DNA of 64,000 nucleotides from Crenobacter luteus (GCF_004345725.1 NZ_SLXG01000002.1:62001-126000), one strand, 5' to 3'. Counted from the stretch's first letter, positions 17,022 through 25,728 are shown. The notes: generated from the letters alone by a model not told the origin. Program-made: numbers and translations.

Positions 17022-17807
17022 ATGTCCCAAGCCGACCTCGAACGCCGCTTCGGCGGCATCGCCCGTCTGTACGGCGAAGAGGCGCTGGCGCGCTTCGCCG
17101 CCGCGCACGTGTGCGTGATCGGCGTCGGCGGCGTCGGCTCGTGGGCGGTCGAGGCGCTGGCCAGGAGCGGGATCGGCGCGCTGACGTTGATCGATCTGGA
17201 CAACATCGCCGAATCGAACGTCAACCGCCAGCTGCCGGCGCTCGACCCCTATTTCGGCATGGCCAAGGTGGCCGCCTTGGCCGAGCGGGTGCGCGCGATC
17301 AACCCGGCGTGCGTCGTCACCGAGGTCGAGGACTTCGTCGACGAGGACAATCTGGAAGCGCTGCTGGGGCGCGGCTACGACTTCGTGTTCGACGCGATCG
17401 ACAGCCTGAAGGTCAAGACCGCGATCGCCGCCTGGTGCGTCAAGCGCCGTCAGCCCTTCATCGTGTCCGGCGGCGCCGGCGGGCAGATGAACCCGGGGCT
17501 GATCCGCGTCGGCGACCTGTCCGGGACCACCAACGACCCCTTGCTGTCCAAGCTGCGCTACAACCTCAGGCGCCGTTACGGCCTGCCGCGCGAGGGCCGG
17601 ATGCGCGTGCCCTGCGTCTATTCGACCGAGCCGCTGACTTACCCGCAGGCCGCTGCCTGCGACGTCGACACCGCGCACGGCGCCGCGCCGCAGGGGCTGT
17701 CGTGCGCCGGCTTCGGCGCCAGCATGGTCGTCACCGCCACTTTCGGCCTGTTCGCCGTCGCCGAGGCGCTCAAGGCGATCGCGGCGGCGAAGCCGAAGGC
17801 GCGCTAG
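17022..17807 (+). CDS. tcdA: tRNA threonylcarbamoyladenosine dehydratase TcdA (ThiF/E1-like)
   Basis: 261 residues of the E1-like ThiF family with the nucleotide-binding GVGGVGSWAVEALARSG (from residue 34), LIDLDNIAESNVNRQ and a C-terminal conserved cysteine segment (SCAGFGASM). TcdA uses ATP to cyclise t6A37 of tRNAs into ct6A. The longer version of the frame (to 16899) lacks homology; ATG 17022 has CTGGAG upstream. Its 3' end overlaps the convergent neighbour by 38 bp. Confidence 0.93.
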   Translation: MSQADLERRFGGIARLYGEEALARFAAAHVCVIGVGGVGSWAVEALARSGIGALTLIDLDNIAESNVNRQLPALDPYFGMAKVAALAERVRAINPACVVTEVEDFVDEDNLEALLGRGYDFVFDAIDSLKVKTAIAAWCVKRRQPFIVSGGAGGQMNPGLIRVGDLSGTTNDPLLSKLRYNLRRRYGLPREGRMRVPCVYSTEPLTYPQAAACDVDTAHGAAPQGLSCAGFGASMVVTATFGLFAVAEALKAIAAAKPKAR

Positions 17808-18522
17808 GCGCGCGCTCGCCGTCGGCGAGCCTGGCCAGCGCGGCGTCCAGCCGCGCGAGCGTCTCGGCCGGCACGCGCCGGCTGCACCACAGGTGGCGCG
17901 TCTCGCCGGCCGGCATGTCCGGCGGCGTCGCCACCCTGACCCCGTCCTGCCGCATCGCTCCGGCCTCCTCGGCGCTGACGAAGGTATAGCTCGCGCGGCC
18001 GGCGGCGATCATCCTCACCATCGCGGCGATGGGCTCGCTGGTCGCGATCTCGCGCGGCCTGTTCGCCGCCAGCATCGCGTCGAGCGCGTTGCCGTAGGAG
18101 AAGCGCTCGCGGCGCAGGAAGACCCAGTCGCGCTCGGCCAACAGCCGCGCCAGCGTCGCCGAGCCGTGGACGGGCTGGGTCGCGTCGACGACGACGACCT
18201 GCGGCCGGTCGCGGTACAGCGGCGCGCTGAAGCGGCCGACGCGCTCGCGCTCGGGCGTGCGGAACCAGCCGACGCCGCAGTCCATCGCCTTGTCCGCCTC
18301 GATCTTGGCCAGTTGCCGGTTCGACGGCGTCGTCTGCCAGCGGTGCGCGACGCCGGCGACGACGAGCGCGCGTCTGAGCGGCTCGATCACGAGGCCGGTC
18401 GGCAGGCCGTCGGGGCGCGTGTAGTAGAACGGCGGGCGCTCGAAGTAGTGCAAGGTCAGCGGCTCGGCGGCGGCCGGCTGCGCGACGAGCGCGGCGGCGA
18501 AAAGCAGGGTCTGGTGCGGCAT
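17770..18522 (-). CDS. Periplasmic substrate-binding protein (SBP_bac_3-like), orphan
   Basis: 250 residues: signal peptide (cut near residue 19, QPAAA|EP), then a family-3 solute-binding-like fold (LTLHYFERPPFYYTRPDGLPTGLVIEPLRRAL and a later IAAMVRMIAAGRASYTFVS block). No permease or ATPase gene is adjacent, so it may be a sensor-type or stand-alone binding protein. The tail is Ser/Pro-rich ([16 protein letters not shown]) and lies inside the overlap with tcdA, which may explain its odd composition. Ligand unknown. Confidence 0.75.
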   Translation of the reverse strand: MPHQTLLFAAALVAQPAAAEPLTLHYFERPPFYYTRPDGLPTGLVIEPLRRALVVAGVAHRWQTTPSNRQLAKIEADKAMDCGVGWFRTPERERVGRFSAPLYRDRPQVVVVDATQPVHGSATLARLLAERDWVFLRRERFSYGNALDAMLAANRPREIATSEPIAAMVRMIAAGRASYTFVSAEEAGAMRQDGVRVATPPDMPAGETRHLWCSRRVPAETLARLDAALARLADGERAPSAPSASPPRSP

Positions 18523-18624
18523 GCGGGCATTTTATGTCGAATGGATTTGTCGCGTCGCGGCAGCCTTGCGCGGTGCGACACTCTACAATAGCGGCCAGAC
18601 GATAAAAACCACGGAGACAACACC

Positions 18625-19419
18625 ATGACCGCCCCCGAGCGCGAACTGCCCTTCTACCAGCCCGTCGGCGACGAATGCGAACTGTTCGAGGCCGCCTGGC
18701 GCCAGCAGCTGCCGGTGCTGATCAAGGGCCCGACCGGCTGCGGCAAGACCCGCTTCGTCGCGCACATGGCCGCCAGGCTCAATCTGCCGCTGATCACCGT
18801 GTCCTGCCACGACGACCTGACCGCCGCCGACCTGGTCGGCCGCCACCTGATCGGCGACGGCGCGACCTACTGGGTCGACGGCCCGCTGACGCGCGCGGTG
18901 CGCGAGGGCGGCATCTGCTACCTCGACGAGGTGGTCGAGGCCCGCAAGGACACCACCGTCGTGCTGCACCCGGTGACCGACGACCGCCGCGTGCTGCCGA
19001 TCGAGCGCACCGGCGAAACCTTGATTGCTCCCAAAAACTTCATGCTGGTCGTCTCGTACAACCCGGGCTACCAGCACGTGCTCAAATCGCTCAAGCCGTC
19101 GACGCGCCAGCGCTTCGTCGCGCTGGCCTTCGACTTCCCGCGCCCCGAGGTCGAGACCGCGGTCTTGAAACAGGAGTCCGGCCTCGACGACGCGCGCATC
19201 GCGCAGCTCGTTACGCTCGCGGGGCAATTGCGCCGGCTGGCCGGCTACGACCTCGAGGAGGGCGTCAGCACGCGCCTTCTGGTGTACGCGGCCAAGCTGA
19301 TGGCCGCCGGCATGGCGCCGCGCCGCGCCTGCCGCACCGCGCTGGTCGAGCCCTTGAGCGACGACACCGACACCGTCGCCGCGCTCGCGGCCATCGTCGA
19401 CGCGCAGTTCGCCGCGTAA
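18625..19419 (+). CDS. CbbQ/NirQ/NorQ-family AAA+ ATPase
   Basis: 264 residues. Walker A GPTGCGKT (35-42), Walker B-like GICYLDEVVEA (about 95-105), a sensor block VVSYNPGY and a CbbQ-type C-terminal domain. MoxR-group chaperone ATPases of this type act with a VWA partner to activate metalloenzymes, for example Rubisco (CbbQ/CbbO) or nitric oxide reductase (NorQ/NorD). The VWA partner follows 10 bp downstream. No Rubisco or norCB genes are in the window, so the client is unknown. GGAG lies 8 nt before ATG. Confidence 0.92.
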   Translation: MTAPERELPFYQPVGDECELFEAAWRQQLPVLIKGPTGCGKTRFVAHMAARLNLPLITVSCHDDLTAADLVGRHLIGDGATYWVDGPLTRAVREGGICYLDEVVEARKDTTVVLHPVTDDRRVLPIERTGETLIAPKNFMLVVSYNPGYQHVLKSLKPSTRQRFVALAFDFPRPEVETAVLKQESGLDDARIAQLVTLAGQLRRLAGYDLEEGVSTRLLVYAAKLMAAGMAPRRACRTALVEPLSDDTDTVAALAAIVDAQFAA

Positions 19420-19429
19420 GGGGCGCGCG

Positions 19430-21166
19430 ATGAACGCCTACCCGGTGCACCCGGACGCGGCGGTGCCCCTCGCGGCGATGGAAACGCTGCTGCCGGTGCT
19501 GTTCCGCGCGCTCGGCGGCGACCCGGCGCTGAAACTGAAGCCCGCCGGCGGCCACGGCGCGCACGCCTGGCAGGACGAGGCGACGCTCTACCTGCCCGAA
19601 TCGATCGCGCTGTTCGACACCGCCGAACTCAACCGCCGGCTCTACCTGTGGCTGGCCGCGCTGTCGGCCGAGCCGGTCGACGAGACGCTCGACTGGCTGA
19701 ACCGCAACCGCGTCGCCGCCGCCGCGTGCCTGGCGCGCCAGCCGGGGCTCGCCGCCGAGTACCGATCGCTCGTCGAAGCCTTCCTTGCGCTGCGCCCCGA
19801 GCCGGACAGCCTTCCCGACGAACAAAGGTTGGCCGAGCTCGCCGTGCGCGCCGCGCTGACCGATCCGGCACGCGAACAGCCGGCCTCGGCCAACCTTGCC
19901 GGCCTCGCGCCGGTACCCTTGTGGCTGCACCCGAACCCGCCGCGCCCGCAGGCCAAGCCCGACGCCGGCGCGAACAAGCAAGCGGGCTCGGCCGCGCCGA
20001 CCGAGACGCCGGATAACGGCCCGCGCGCCAAGCAGGGCGACAAGCAGGCCGGCGAGGAGAAGAAGGTCGCGCTGACCGACTTCAAGTTCGAGGCCAAGCC
20101 GCGCTGGGAGGACTACCTCAGCGACCACCGCGACAACCAGGGCGGCGGCGAGGGCGGCCAGGGCGACGAGGAGAAGGGCCCGCGCGCGACCGGCGCGATC
20201 GACGGCGACGACGCGCCGCCGGCCACCAGCGGCATGACCTACGGCTTCGCCTGGCACACCGAGAACGACGACACGCCGCTCGGCCCCGGCATCAAGCTGC
20301 CCGAGTGGGACTGCCGCAAGAACGCGCTGGTGCCGGACTATTGCCTCCTGAAGCCGATGCTGCCGGCGGGCGCCAGCCGACAGCCGTTGCCCGACCGGCT
20401 CAAAAGCCTCGCGCGCCACATCCAGCGCCAGTTCCAGGCGCTGACGCCCGAACGCAGCCGCAAGAGCGGCGAGTTCAACGGCCCGGACATCGACCTCGAC
20501 CGCGTGATCCGCTTCTTCGTCGAGCGGCACAGCGGCCACGCGATCGGCGAGCCGGGGCTCTACCAGGCGTGGCCGCAGAAGGAGCGCAGTCTCGCCTGCC
20601 TCTTGCTCGCCGACCTGTCGCTGTCGACCGAGAACCGCCTGCCGTCCGGGCACAAGATCATCGACGTGATCCGCGACAGCCTCGCGCTGTTCGCCGAGGC
20701 GCTGACCGCCAGCGGCGACCGCTTCGGCCTGTACGGCTTCTCGTCGATCCAGCGCGACGAGGTGCGTTTTTTGGTGCTCAAGGACTTCTCCGAGCGCTAC
20801 GACGACGAAACGCGCGGCCGCGTGCTGGCGCTCCGGCCCGGCTACTACACGCGCATGGGCGCGGCGATCCGCCAGGCCAGCGCGGTGATCGCCGAGCAGC
20901 CGGCCGAGCGGCGCTTGCTCCTGATCGTGTCCGACGGCAAGCCCAGCGACCTCGACCACTACGACGGTCGCTACGCGGTCGAGGACACGCGCGAGTCGGT
21001 GCGCGAGGCGCGCGCGCTCGGCGTGACGCCGTTCTGCGTGACGGTCGATCAGGAGGCGAGCGCGTATCTTCCGCACATCTTCGGCAGCAACGGCTTCGTC
21101 GTCGTGCAGCAGGCCGAGACCTTGCCGCAGGTCCTCACCAGGCTTTACGCGCAGATGACGCGCTGA
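19430..21166 (+). CDS. CbbO/NorD-family VWA-domain protein
   Basis: 578 residues. The C-terminal third is a von Willebrand A domain with MIDAS motif LADLSLSTEN (D-x-S-x-S) and LLLIVSDGKPSD; the N-terminal half is helical with a central low-complexity, Lys/Gly/Glu-rich linker (about 170-265). This is the partner type of CbbQ/NorQ ATPases. The pair is most like NorQD/CbbQO. Ribosome site AAGGGG precedes ATG. Two uptake-like repeat copies lie in the gene (19828, 19885), the second in the Ser-Ala-Asn frame. Confidence 0.9.
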   Translation: MNAYPVHPDAAVPLAAMETLLPVLFRALGGDPALKLKPAGGHGAHAWQDEATLYLPESIALFDTAELNRRLYLWLAALSAEPVDETLDWLNRNRVAAAACLARQPGLAAEYRSLVEAFLALRPEPDSLPDEQRLAELAVRAALTDPAREQPASANLAGLAPVPLWLHPNPPRPQAKPDAGANKQAGSAAPTETPDNGPRAKQGDKQAGEEKKVALTDFKFEAKPRWEDYLSDHRDNQGGGEGGQGDEEKGPRATGAIDGDDAPPATSGMTYGFAWHTENDDTPLGPGIKLPEWDCRKNALVPDYCLLKPMLPAGASRQPLPDRLKSLARHIQRQFQALTPERSRKSGEFNGPDIDLDRVIRFFVERHSGHAIGEPGLYQAWPQKERSLACLLLADLSLSTENRLPSGHKIIDVIRDSLALFAEALTASGDRFGLYGFSSIQRDEVRFLVLKDFSERYDDETRGRVLALRPGYYTRMGAAIRQASAVIAEQPAERRLLLIVSDGKPSDLDHYDGRYAVEDTRESVREARALGVTPFCVTVDQEASAYLPHIFGSNGFVVVQQAETLPQVLTRLYAQMTR

Positions 21167-21184
21167 TCGGCGCCGATCAACGCC

Positions 21185-21222
21185 AAACCGCCGCGCCGGA
21201 AGCGTCCGGGCGGCGGTTTTTT
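21185..21222. terminator. Bidirectional terminator after the VWA gene
   Basis: AAACCGCCGCGCCGGA / TCCGGGCGGCGGTTTTTT hairpin with one bulge and a T-run, between convergent genes. Confidence 0.9.
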
Positions 21223-21234
21223 CTTGCTGGGCGT

Positions 21235-21645
21235 TCAGCCGGCGCAGCGGCGTACCAGCGCGCGCCACTGCGCCGAGACGACCATGCCGTTTTCGTACAG
21301 CCTCACCTGCGAGCCGTTGGCGCGCGCGGCGACGTCGACGGTCAGGCCGGTGCGCCCGGTCGCCGGGTTGGCGAGCATCACCACGCGGCCGCCGCCCGCT
21401 TGCGAGCGCAGCGCGAGGTAGTCGTCGGGGATCTTCAAGCGCCGCACGCCGTCGACGACGCAGTCGGCGACCGCCTGCGGCGCGCGGGCGCTGGCGACGT
21501 CGACCAGCACCCGGCCGGCGCGCACGGCTTCGACGCGCGGCGTGTCGCGCCCGCCGCGCGGCGCGCCGCCGGCGCAGGCGGCGAGGGCGAGGACGGCGGC
21601 GACCGCGTACGCGCGGCGGCGCGTCGGGCGGAGCATGGGGGGCAT
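21235..21645 (-). CDS. Putative lipoprotein, unknown function
   Basis: 136 residues with a basic N-terminus, a hydrophobic segment and lipobox LAAC (lipidated Cys24), then a small soluble domain with two further cysteines (VADCVVDG and VRRCAG) that could form a disulfide. ATG 21645 has GAGGAG 7 nt upstream. Convergent with the CbbO-like gene. Family not recognised. Confidence 0.7.
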   Translation of the reverse strand: MPPMLRPTRRRAYAVAAVLALAACAGGAPRGGRDTPRVEAVRAGRVLVDVASARAPQAVADCVVDGVRRLKIPDDYLALRSQAGGGRVVMLANPATGRTGLTVDVAARANGSQVRLYENGMVVSAQWRALVRRCAG

Positions 21646-21660
21646 GGCGGCACTCCTCGG

Positions 21661-21699
21661 AAAACGAACGGCACCCGCCTTGGGTCGGCCGGATGCCGT
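21661..21699 (-). terminator. Attenuator-like hairpin just upstream of the lipoprotein ribosome site
   Basis: On the minus strand, ACGGCATCC pairs with GGGTGCCGT (one mismatch) across a 14-nt loop and is followed by TCGTTTT. It sits about 15 nt before the lipoprotein ATG with no annotated gene upstream, so it would act on the leader transcript. Confidence 0.4.
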
Positions 21700-21949
21700 C
21701 GGGGTTCCGCCGCGGTGGCGGCAAGGCGTTAGCGGATGTTAAGCCCGTCGTGCGGTCGGGAGGCCATGATCGGGAGCGCGCGCAGGCGGCCGCGCTAGCG
21801 GGGGCACGGCGGCGTTCGGCGCGCCGGCCGGGCGTTTGATGTCCGCACTTCACACCGTAGACGAAGTCGCTCCGCTTGTCCTGCCTCCCCGGGGCGGGCA
21901 AGGGGCGGCTGGCCGCGGCGGTGCGGGCCGTCGCGGCCGCGCGGGCGTG

Positions 21950-21975
21950 AAAAAAGCGGGCGCCAGGCCCGCTTT
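21950..21975 (-). terminator. Terminator of proA
   Basis: Stem AAAGCGGGC / GCCCGCTTT with a 5-nt loop and, on the minus strand, a following run of six T, 24 bp past the proA stop. Confidence 0.9.
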
Positions 21976-21998
21976 GTCGGTGTCGAAGGTGCGAGCGC

Positions 21999-23258
21999 TT
22001 ACTGGCGGATCTGGCCGTCGCCGAGCACCACCCACTTCTGGCTGGTCAGGCCCTCGAGGCCGACCGGGCCGCGCGCGTGGATCTTGTCGGTCGAGATGCC
22101 GATCTCGGCGCCCAGGCCGTACTCGAAGCCGTCGGCGAAGCGGGTGCTGGCGTTGACCATCACGCTGGCCGAGTCGACCTCGCGCAGGAAGCGGCGCGCG
22201 CGGCCGTAGTCCTCGGTGACGACCGCGTCGGTGTGGTGGCTGCCGTGCGCGTTGATGTGCTCGATCGCTTCGTCGAGGTCGCGGACCACCTTGACCGCCA
22301 GAATCGGCGCGAGGTACTCGGTTTCCCAGTCCTCGGCCGTCGCCGGCACCACCTTGTCGCCGAGGATGGCGCGCGTGCGGTCGCAGCCGCGCAACTCGAC
22401 GCCCTTCTCCCAGTAGGCCTCGGCCAACCTCGGCAGGATGAATTCGGCGAACGCCTCGTGCACCAGGAGGCTTTCCATCGTGTTGCAGGTGCCGTAGCGG
22501 TGCGTCTTGGCGTTGATCGCGATATTGAACGCCTTGTCCGGGTTGGCGGTGTCGTCGATGTAGACGTGGCAGTTGCCGTGCAGGTGCTTGATCACCGGCA
22601 CGCGCGCCTCGCGGCTGATGCGCTCGATCAACCCCTTGCCGCCGCGCGGCACGATCACGTCGACGTAGTCGGGCATGGTGACCAGTTCGGTCACCGCCGC
22701 GCGGTCGGTGGTCTCGAGGATCTGCACCACGCCGGCCGGCAGGCCGGCGACGGCGAGGCCCTCGTGCACGCAGGCGGCGATCGCCTGGTTGCTGTGGAAG
22801 GCTTCCGAGCCGCCGCGCAGGATCGCGGCGTTGCCCGATTTCAGGCACAGGCCGGCGGCGTCGGCGGTCACGTTCGGGCGCGACTCGTAGATGATGCCGA
22901 CCACGCCGAGCGGCACGCGCATCTTGCCGAGCTGGATGCCGGACGGGCGGAAGGTGAAGTCGTCCATCTCGCCGACCGGGTCGGGCAGCGCGGCGATCTG
23001 CCTGAGGCCCTCGGCCATCGAGCGCACGGTGGCCTCGGTGATCGCGAGCCGGTCGACCAGCGCGGCCTCGAGGCCGGCCTTCTCGGCGGCGGCGAGATCC
23101 TGCATGTTGGCGGTGACGAGCTTCTCGTGGTCGCGTTCGAGCGCGTCGGCGATCGCCAGCAGCGCGCGGTTCTTCTGGTTGGTGTCGGCGCGGGCGATCG
23201 CGCGGCTGGCGGCGCGGGCTGCTCGGCCGACCTGTTGCATGTAGTCGTGGACGTTCAT
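21999..23258 (-). CDS. proA: Gamma-glutamyl phosphate reductase ProA
   Basis: 419 residues (E. coli 417). NADPH-dependent reduction of gamma-glutamyl phosphate to glutamate semialdehyde in proline synthesis. The aldehyde-dehydrogenase fold carries the catalytic cysteine in [17 protein letters not shown] and the conserved [20 protein letters not shown] 23258 gives the standard start [15 protein letters not shown]; the frame extends to 23321 without homology. proB is not adjacent. Confidence 0.97.
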   Translation of the reverse strand: MNVHDYMQQVGRAARAASRAIARADTNQKNRALLAIADALERDHEKLVTANMQDLAAAEKAGLEAALVDRLAITEATVRSMAEGLRQIAALPDPVGEMDDFTFRPSGIQLGKMRVPLGVVGIIYESRPNVTADAAGLCLKSGNAAILRGGSEAFHSNQAIAACVHEGLAVAGLPAGVVQILETTDRAAVTELVTMPDYVDVIVPRGGKGLIERISREARVPVIKHLHGNCHVYIDDTANPDKAFNIAINAKTHRYGTCNTMESLLVHEAFAEFILPRLAEAYWEKGVELRGCDRTRAILGDKVVPATAEDWETEYLAPILAVKVVRDLDEAIEHINAHGSHHTDAVVTEDYGRARRFLREVDSASVMVNASTRFADGFEYGLGAEIGISTDKIHARGPVGLEGLTSQKWVVLGDGQIRQ

Positions 23259-23283
23259 GGCGGGCTCTGGCGTGTCTTTATCG

Positions 23284-23303
23284 GATCGGAAAAGCTTATC
23301 CGA
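23284..23303. promoter_or_regulatory. Inverted repeat upstream of proA
   Basis: ATCGGA-AAAGCTTA-TCCGAT, a 6-bp inverted repeat 26 bp upstream of the proA start. Could be an operator or a leader hairpin. Confidence 0.25.
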
Positions 23304-23343
23304 TGCGGCGCGGCCCGCCAAGGCCGGCCCGACCGCGCCCGCC

Positions 23344-23730
23344 TCAGGCGACCAGCGCGTGCGCGACGAAGTCGAGCGCCGGGTAGTCGTCGGCGATTTC
23401 CTCGCCGAACTCGAGGATGGTGTCGTCGTCCTCGTCGTAGTGCCAGTTCAGCGTCACGTAGTTGCCCTTGACCGCGGCGTCGTTGAACAGCTCGAACAGG
23501 CTCATCAACAGCTTGGTGCTCGAGCTGTTGAAGTAGGCCAGCTGCACGTCGACGACGATGCGCGCGTGGTCGAGGCCGGCCAGGTAGCGCGCGGTCATCT
23601 CGAGCAGCGGGCCGTAGAAGGCCTGCGCGTTCTCCGGGTAGCTCTCGCCCTTGAGGCTCAAGCTGTGGGTATCGAAGCGGAAGTCGACTTCCGGCGTGGC
23701 CGCGGTCGCGGCGAGGTAGACGTTCTGCAT
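23344..23730 (-). CDS. SiaC-family regulatory phosphoprotein (DUF1987)
   Basis: 128 residues, full length for the family (SiaC about 126). In Pseudomonas aeruginosa SiaC is phosphorylated by SiaB and dephosphorylated by SiaA, and the unphosphorylated form activates the diguanylate cyclase SiaD. Here a Ser/Thr run SSST at 69-72 ([12 protein letters not shown]) sits where the SiaC phosphosite (Thr68) lies. It follows the SiaB-like gene by 2 bp. No siaD follows. The gene is the last of the operon. Confidence 0.88.
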   Translation of the reverse strand: MQNVYLAATAATPEVDFRFDTHSLSLKGESYPENAQAFYGPLLEMTARYLAGLDHARIVVDVQLAYFNSSSTKLLMSLFELFNDAAVKGNYVTLNWHYDEDDDTILEFGEEIADDYPALDFVAHALVA

Positions 23731-23732
23731 GG

Positions 23733-24287
23733 TCAGATGGAGGCTTTCAGATAAAACAGGGTGGTGGTCGAGCCCTCGTCCGGCTCGTCGACGAAGTCGA
23801 ATTCGATCGGCTCGCACGCGTCGCGCGCGACGGTCAAAAAGCCCAGGCCGGCGCCCTTGCTGCCGGCTTCGCCGTCGGCGCGCAGCTTTTCCTTGTACAG
23901 CGCCTTGATGTCGGCGTTGGTCATGCTGCGCAGCGGCTCGAGCTTTTCCTTCATGCGCGCCACCTTGTCGTTCTCGACCGGGTTGGCGCACACGACGTAG
24001 AAGTGGCCGTCGCGTTCGCCGACCCACAGCGCGCCGCGGCGAATCTCGCCGTCGTCGGCTTCGGTCAGCGGGTCGGCCGAGTAGTGGACGACGTTCTGCG
24101 CCATCTCCATGAACACCGAGAACAGCTTGCGGCGGGTGACGTTGGCGGCGTCGGAGCGGTCGAGCCGCCGGCGCAGCGCGTCGCCCATCGCGGTGACCAT
24201 CGCCTGCGAGAAGTAGCCGGTGTAGTAGAAGACGACGTTTTCCTCGCGCGCGAGGTCCTGGAAGCGGTGAAAGGCGATCAGGCCCAT
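23733..24287 (-). CDS. SiaB-family protein kinase (DUF6272)
   Basis: 184 residues with a GHKL/anti-sigma-type layout: an N-box-like MEMAQNVVHYS and a G-box GSKGAGLGFLTVAR. SiaB-type kinases phosphorylate SiaC in a partner-switching system. ATG 24287 was chosen; an in-frame TTG six codons upstream is possible. It lies 24 bp after the CBS-phosphatase gene and 2 bp before the SiaC gene, so the three are one operon. Confidence 0.85.
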   Translation of the reverse strand: MGLIAFHRFQDLAREENVVFYYTGYFSQAMVTAMGDALRRRLDRSDAANVTRRKLFSVFMEMAQNVVHYSADPLTEADDGEIRRGALWVGERDGHFYVVCANPVENDKVARMKEKLEPLRSMTNADIKALYKEKLRADGEAGSKGAGLGFLTVARDACEPIEFDFVDEPDEGSTTTLFYLKASI

Positions 24288-24311
24288 GATGGTGGTCCGT
24301 GTCAAAAGGGG

Positions 24312-25550
24312 TCAGGGCAGGCGCACGCCGAACAGGCTGACGTCGTCGCGGCGGGCGTTCTCGCCCTGCCACGCGTGGAAGACGTCCAAGAGGCGGCCGC
24401 GCTGCTCGGTCATCGGCTGCTGGCGGTACTTGAGCAGCGCTTCCTTGAAGCGCTTCTTGCCGAAGCAGATGCGCTTGGGGCCGCCGATCTGGTCGATGAT
24501 GCCGTCGGTGCTGATGTAGAGCTGGGCGCCGGGCGCCAGCGTCACGCGGCGGTTCTCCCATTGGTAGTCGAGCGGGGTCGACACGTAGCCGACGCCCTTC
24601 TTGTTGCCGTCGTGCACGGCGACCTCGTCGCTGCCCGGCTCGATGACGAAGATCGGCGTCTTGGCGCCGGCGTAGGTCAGCGTGCGCGTCGCCTTGTCGT
24701 ACCAGCAGAACGCGCAGTCCATGCCGTCGTCGGAACGGATCTCGACGTTGTCGTCGTGCTCGAGCTCGTCGCGCGACAGTTGGCCGAGCGACTCCTTGAC
24801 CTGGCGGTTGATCGCGCCAAGCAGCGCGGCCGGGTCGTGCAGGTCGCGCGTGGTCAGCACCTGCTTCAGGGCCGACGCCATGATCAGCGTCATGAAGGCG
24901 CCGGGCACGCCGTGGCCGGTGCAGTCGATCACCGCGACGAAGAAGCCGTCGTCGCGCCTGACGAAGTAGTAGTAGTCGCCGCCGACCACGTCGCGCGGCT
25001 CCCAGGCCATGAAGTAGTCGGTCAGCGCGGCGGCCATGTCGCGGCGCGAGCTTTGCAGGAAGGACTGCTGGATGACCGACGCGTAGTGGATGCTGTCCAT
25101 CATCTGGCGGTGCTTCTCGGCCTGCTGGTCGGCCAGCGCCTGCATCAGCGACACGCCCTGGCCGAGGCCGGCGTAGTCGCCGTCGACGGTGACGAGAAAG
25201 CCGTCCGACAGCACCGACTCGCCGGCCGACAGCGCCTGGAACGACAACTCGGTCAGCGGCGTGTGGTAGTCGACCACCAGCGGAGCGGCGTTCATGAACG
25301 CGGTGCACGGCTTGCGGCCGAAGATTTCGCGGTGGAAGGGCCGCGCGATCGTGCTCATGAAGGTGTTGCGGTTGATGATGCCGACCGGGCGCTTGTCGTC
25401 GACGACCGGCAGGTTGCTCAACGATGCGTCGGCCGAGAACAGCTCGAGCACCTGGTAGTTGCTGTGCGCGGGCGACACGGTGGGCGGGCTTTGCAGCAGA
25501 TCGCCGGCCACGTGCGCGGCGGCGCGGGGTTCTGGGGTATCCAGCGGCAT
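24312..25550 (-). CDS. PP2C-like (SpoIIE) protein phosphatase with N-terminal CBS-type input domain (SiaA-like)
   Basis: 412 residues. Residues about 30-130 read as a CBS pair (NLPVVDDKRPVGIINRNTFM; later GFLVTVDGDYAGLG). Residues about 170-410 form a SpoIIE/PP2C phosphatase with DVVGGDYYYF, DCTGHGVPGAFMTLI and the C-terminal DDVSLFGVRL metal-binding aspartates. It is the phosphatase of the SiaB-SiaC switch, but the P. aeruginosa SiaA is a membrane protein with a HAMP domain, while this one has no membrane segment and a CBS sensor instead. First gene of the operon. Confidence 0.88.
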   Translation of the reverse strand: MPLDTPEPRAAAHVAGDLLQSPPTVSPAHSNYQVLELFSADASLSNLPVVDDKRPVGIINRNTFMSTIARPFHREIFGRKPCTAFMNAAPLVVDYHTPLTELSFQALSAGESVLSDGFLVTVDGDYAGLGQGVSLMQALADQQAEKHRQMMDSIHYASVIQQSFLQSSRRDMAAALTDYFMAWEPRDVVGGDYYYFVRRDDGFFVAVIDCTGHGVPGAFMTLIMASALKQVLTTRDLHDPAALLGAINRQVKESLGQLSRDELEHDDNVEIRSDDGMDCAFCWYDKATRTLTYAGAKTPIFVIEPGSDEVAVHDGNKKGVGYVSTPLDYQWENRRVTLAPGAQLYISTDGIIDQIGGPKRICFGKKRFKEALLKYRQQPMTEQRGRLLDVFHAWQGENARRDDVSLFGVRLP

Positions 25551-25596
25551 GGGACTTCACTCCGTCAAGGTTGGGGCGGAGTGTAAGAAGGGTGCG

Positions 25597-25612
25597 TGTC
25601 AAAACCATGACA
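25597..25612. promoter_or_regulatory. Inverted repeat TGTCA-N6-TGACA overlapping a -35 box
   Basis: Perfect 5-bp arms around AAACCA in the divergent region between the CBS-phosphatase operon and the binding-protein gene. It overlaps the -35 hexamer of the promoter at 25607-25636, so it is a plausible operator. Confidence 0.4.
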
Positions 25613-25636
25613 CGATGATGACGTACGGATTAAAAT
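25607..25636 (+). promoter_or_regulatory. Sigma70-type promoter for the binding-protein gene
   Basis: ATGACA (5 of 6), 18-bp spacer, TAAAAT (5 of 6), about 92 nt before ATG 25729. Confidence 0.5.
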
Positions 25637-25728
25637 CCCCCGCACATCGTCTGGGGCCGGGCCAAACGGCGGCTCCCGGCGGCGGACAAGGCGGCGCTTT
25701 TCCGGACGCCGCAAGCGAGGGAAATCCG

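Larger units (their letters stand above)
21646..21998. other. 353-bp gene-free stretch between proA and the lipoprotein gene
   Basis: No convincing reading frame. It holds the proA terminator (21950-21975) and, close to the lipoprotein start, a hairpin with T-tract on the minus strand (21661-21699). The remaining 250 nt or so could be a long leader or small RNA for the lipoprotein gene; no known riboswitch was recognised. Confidence 0.5.
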
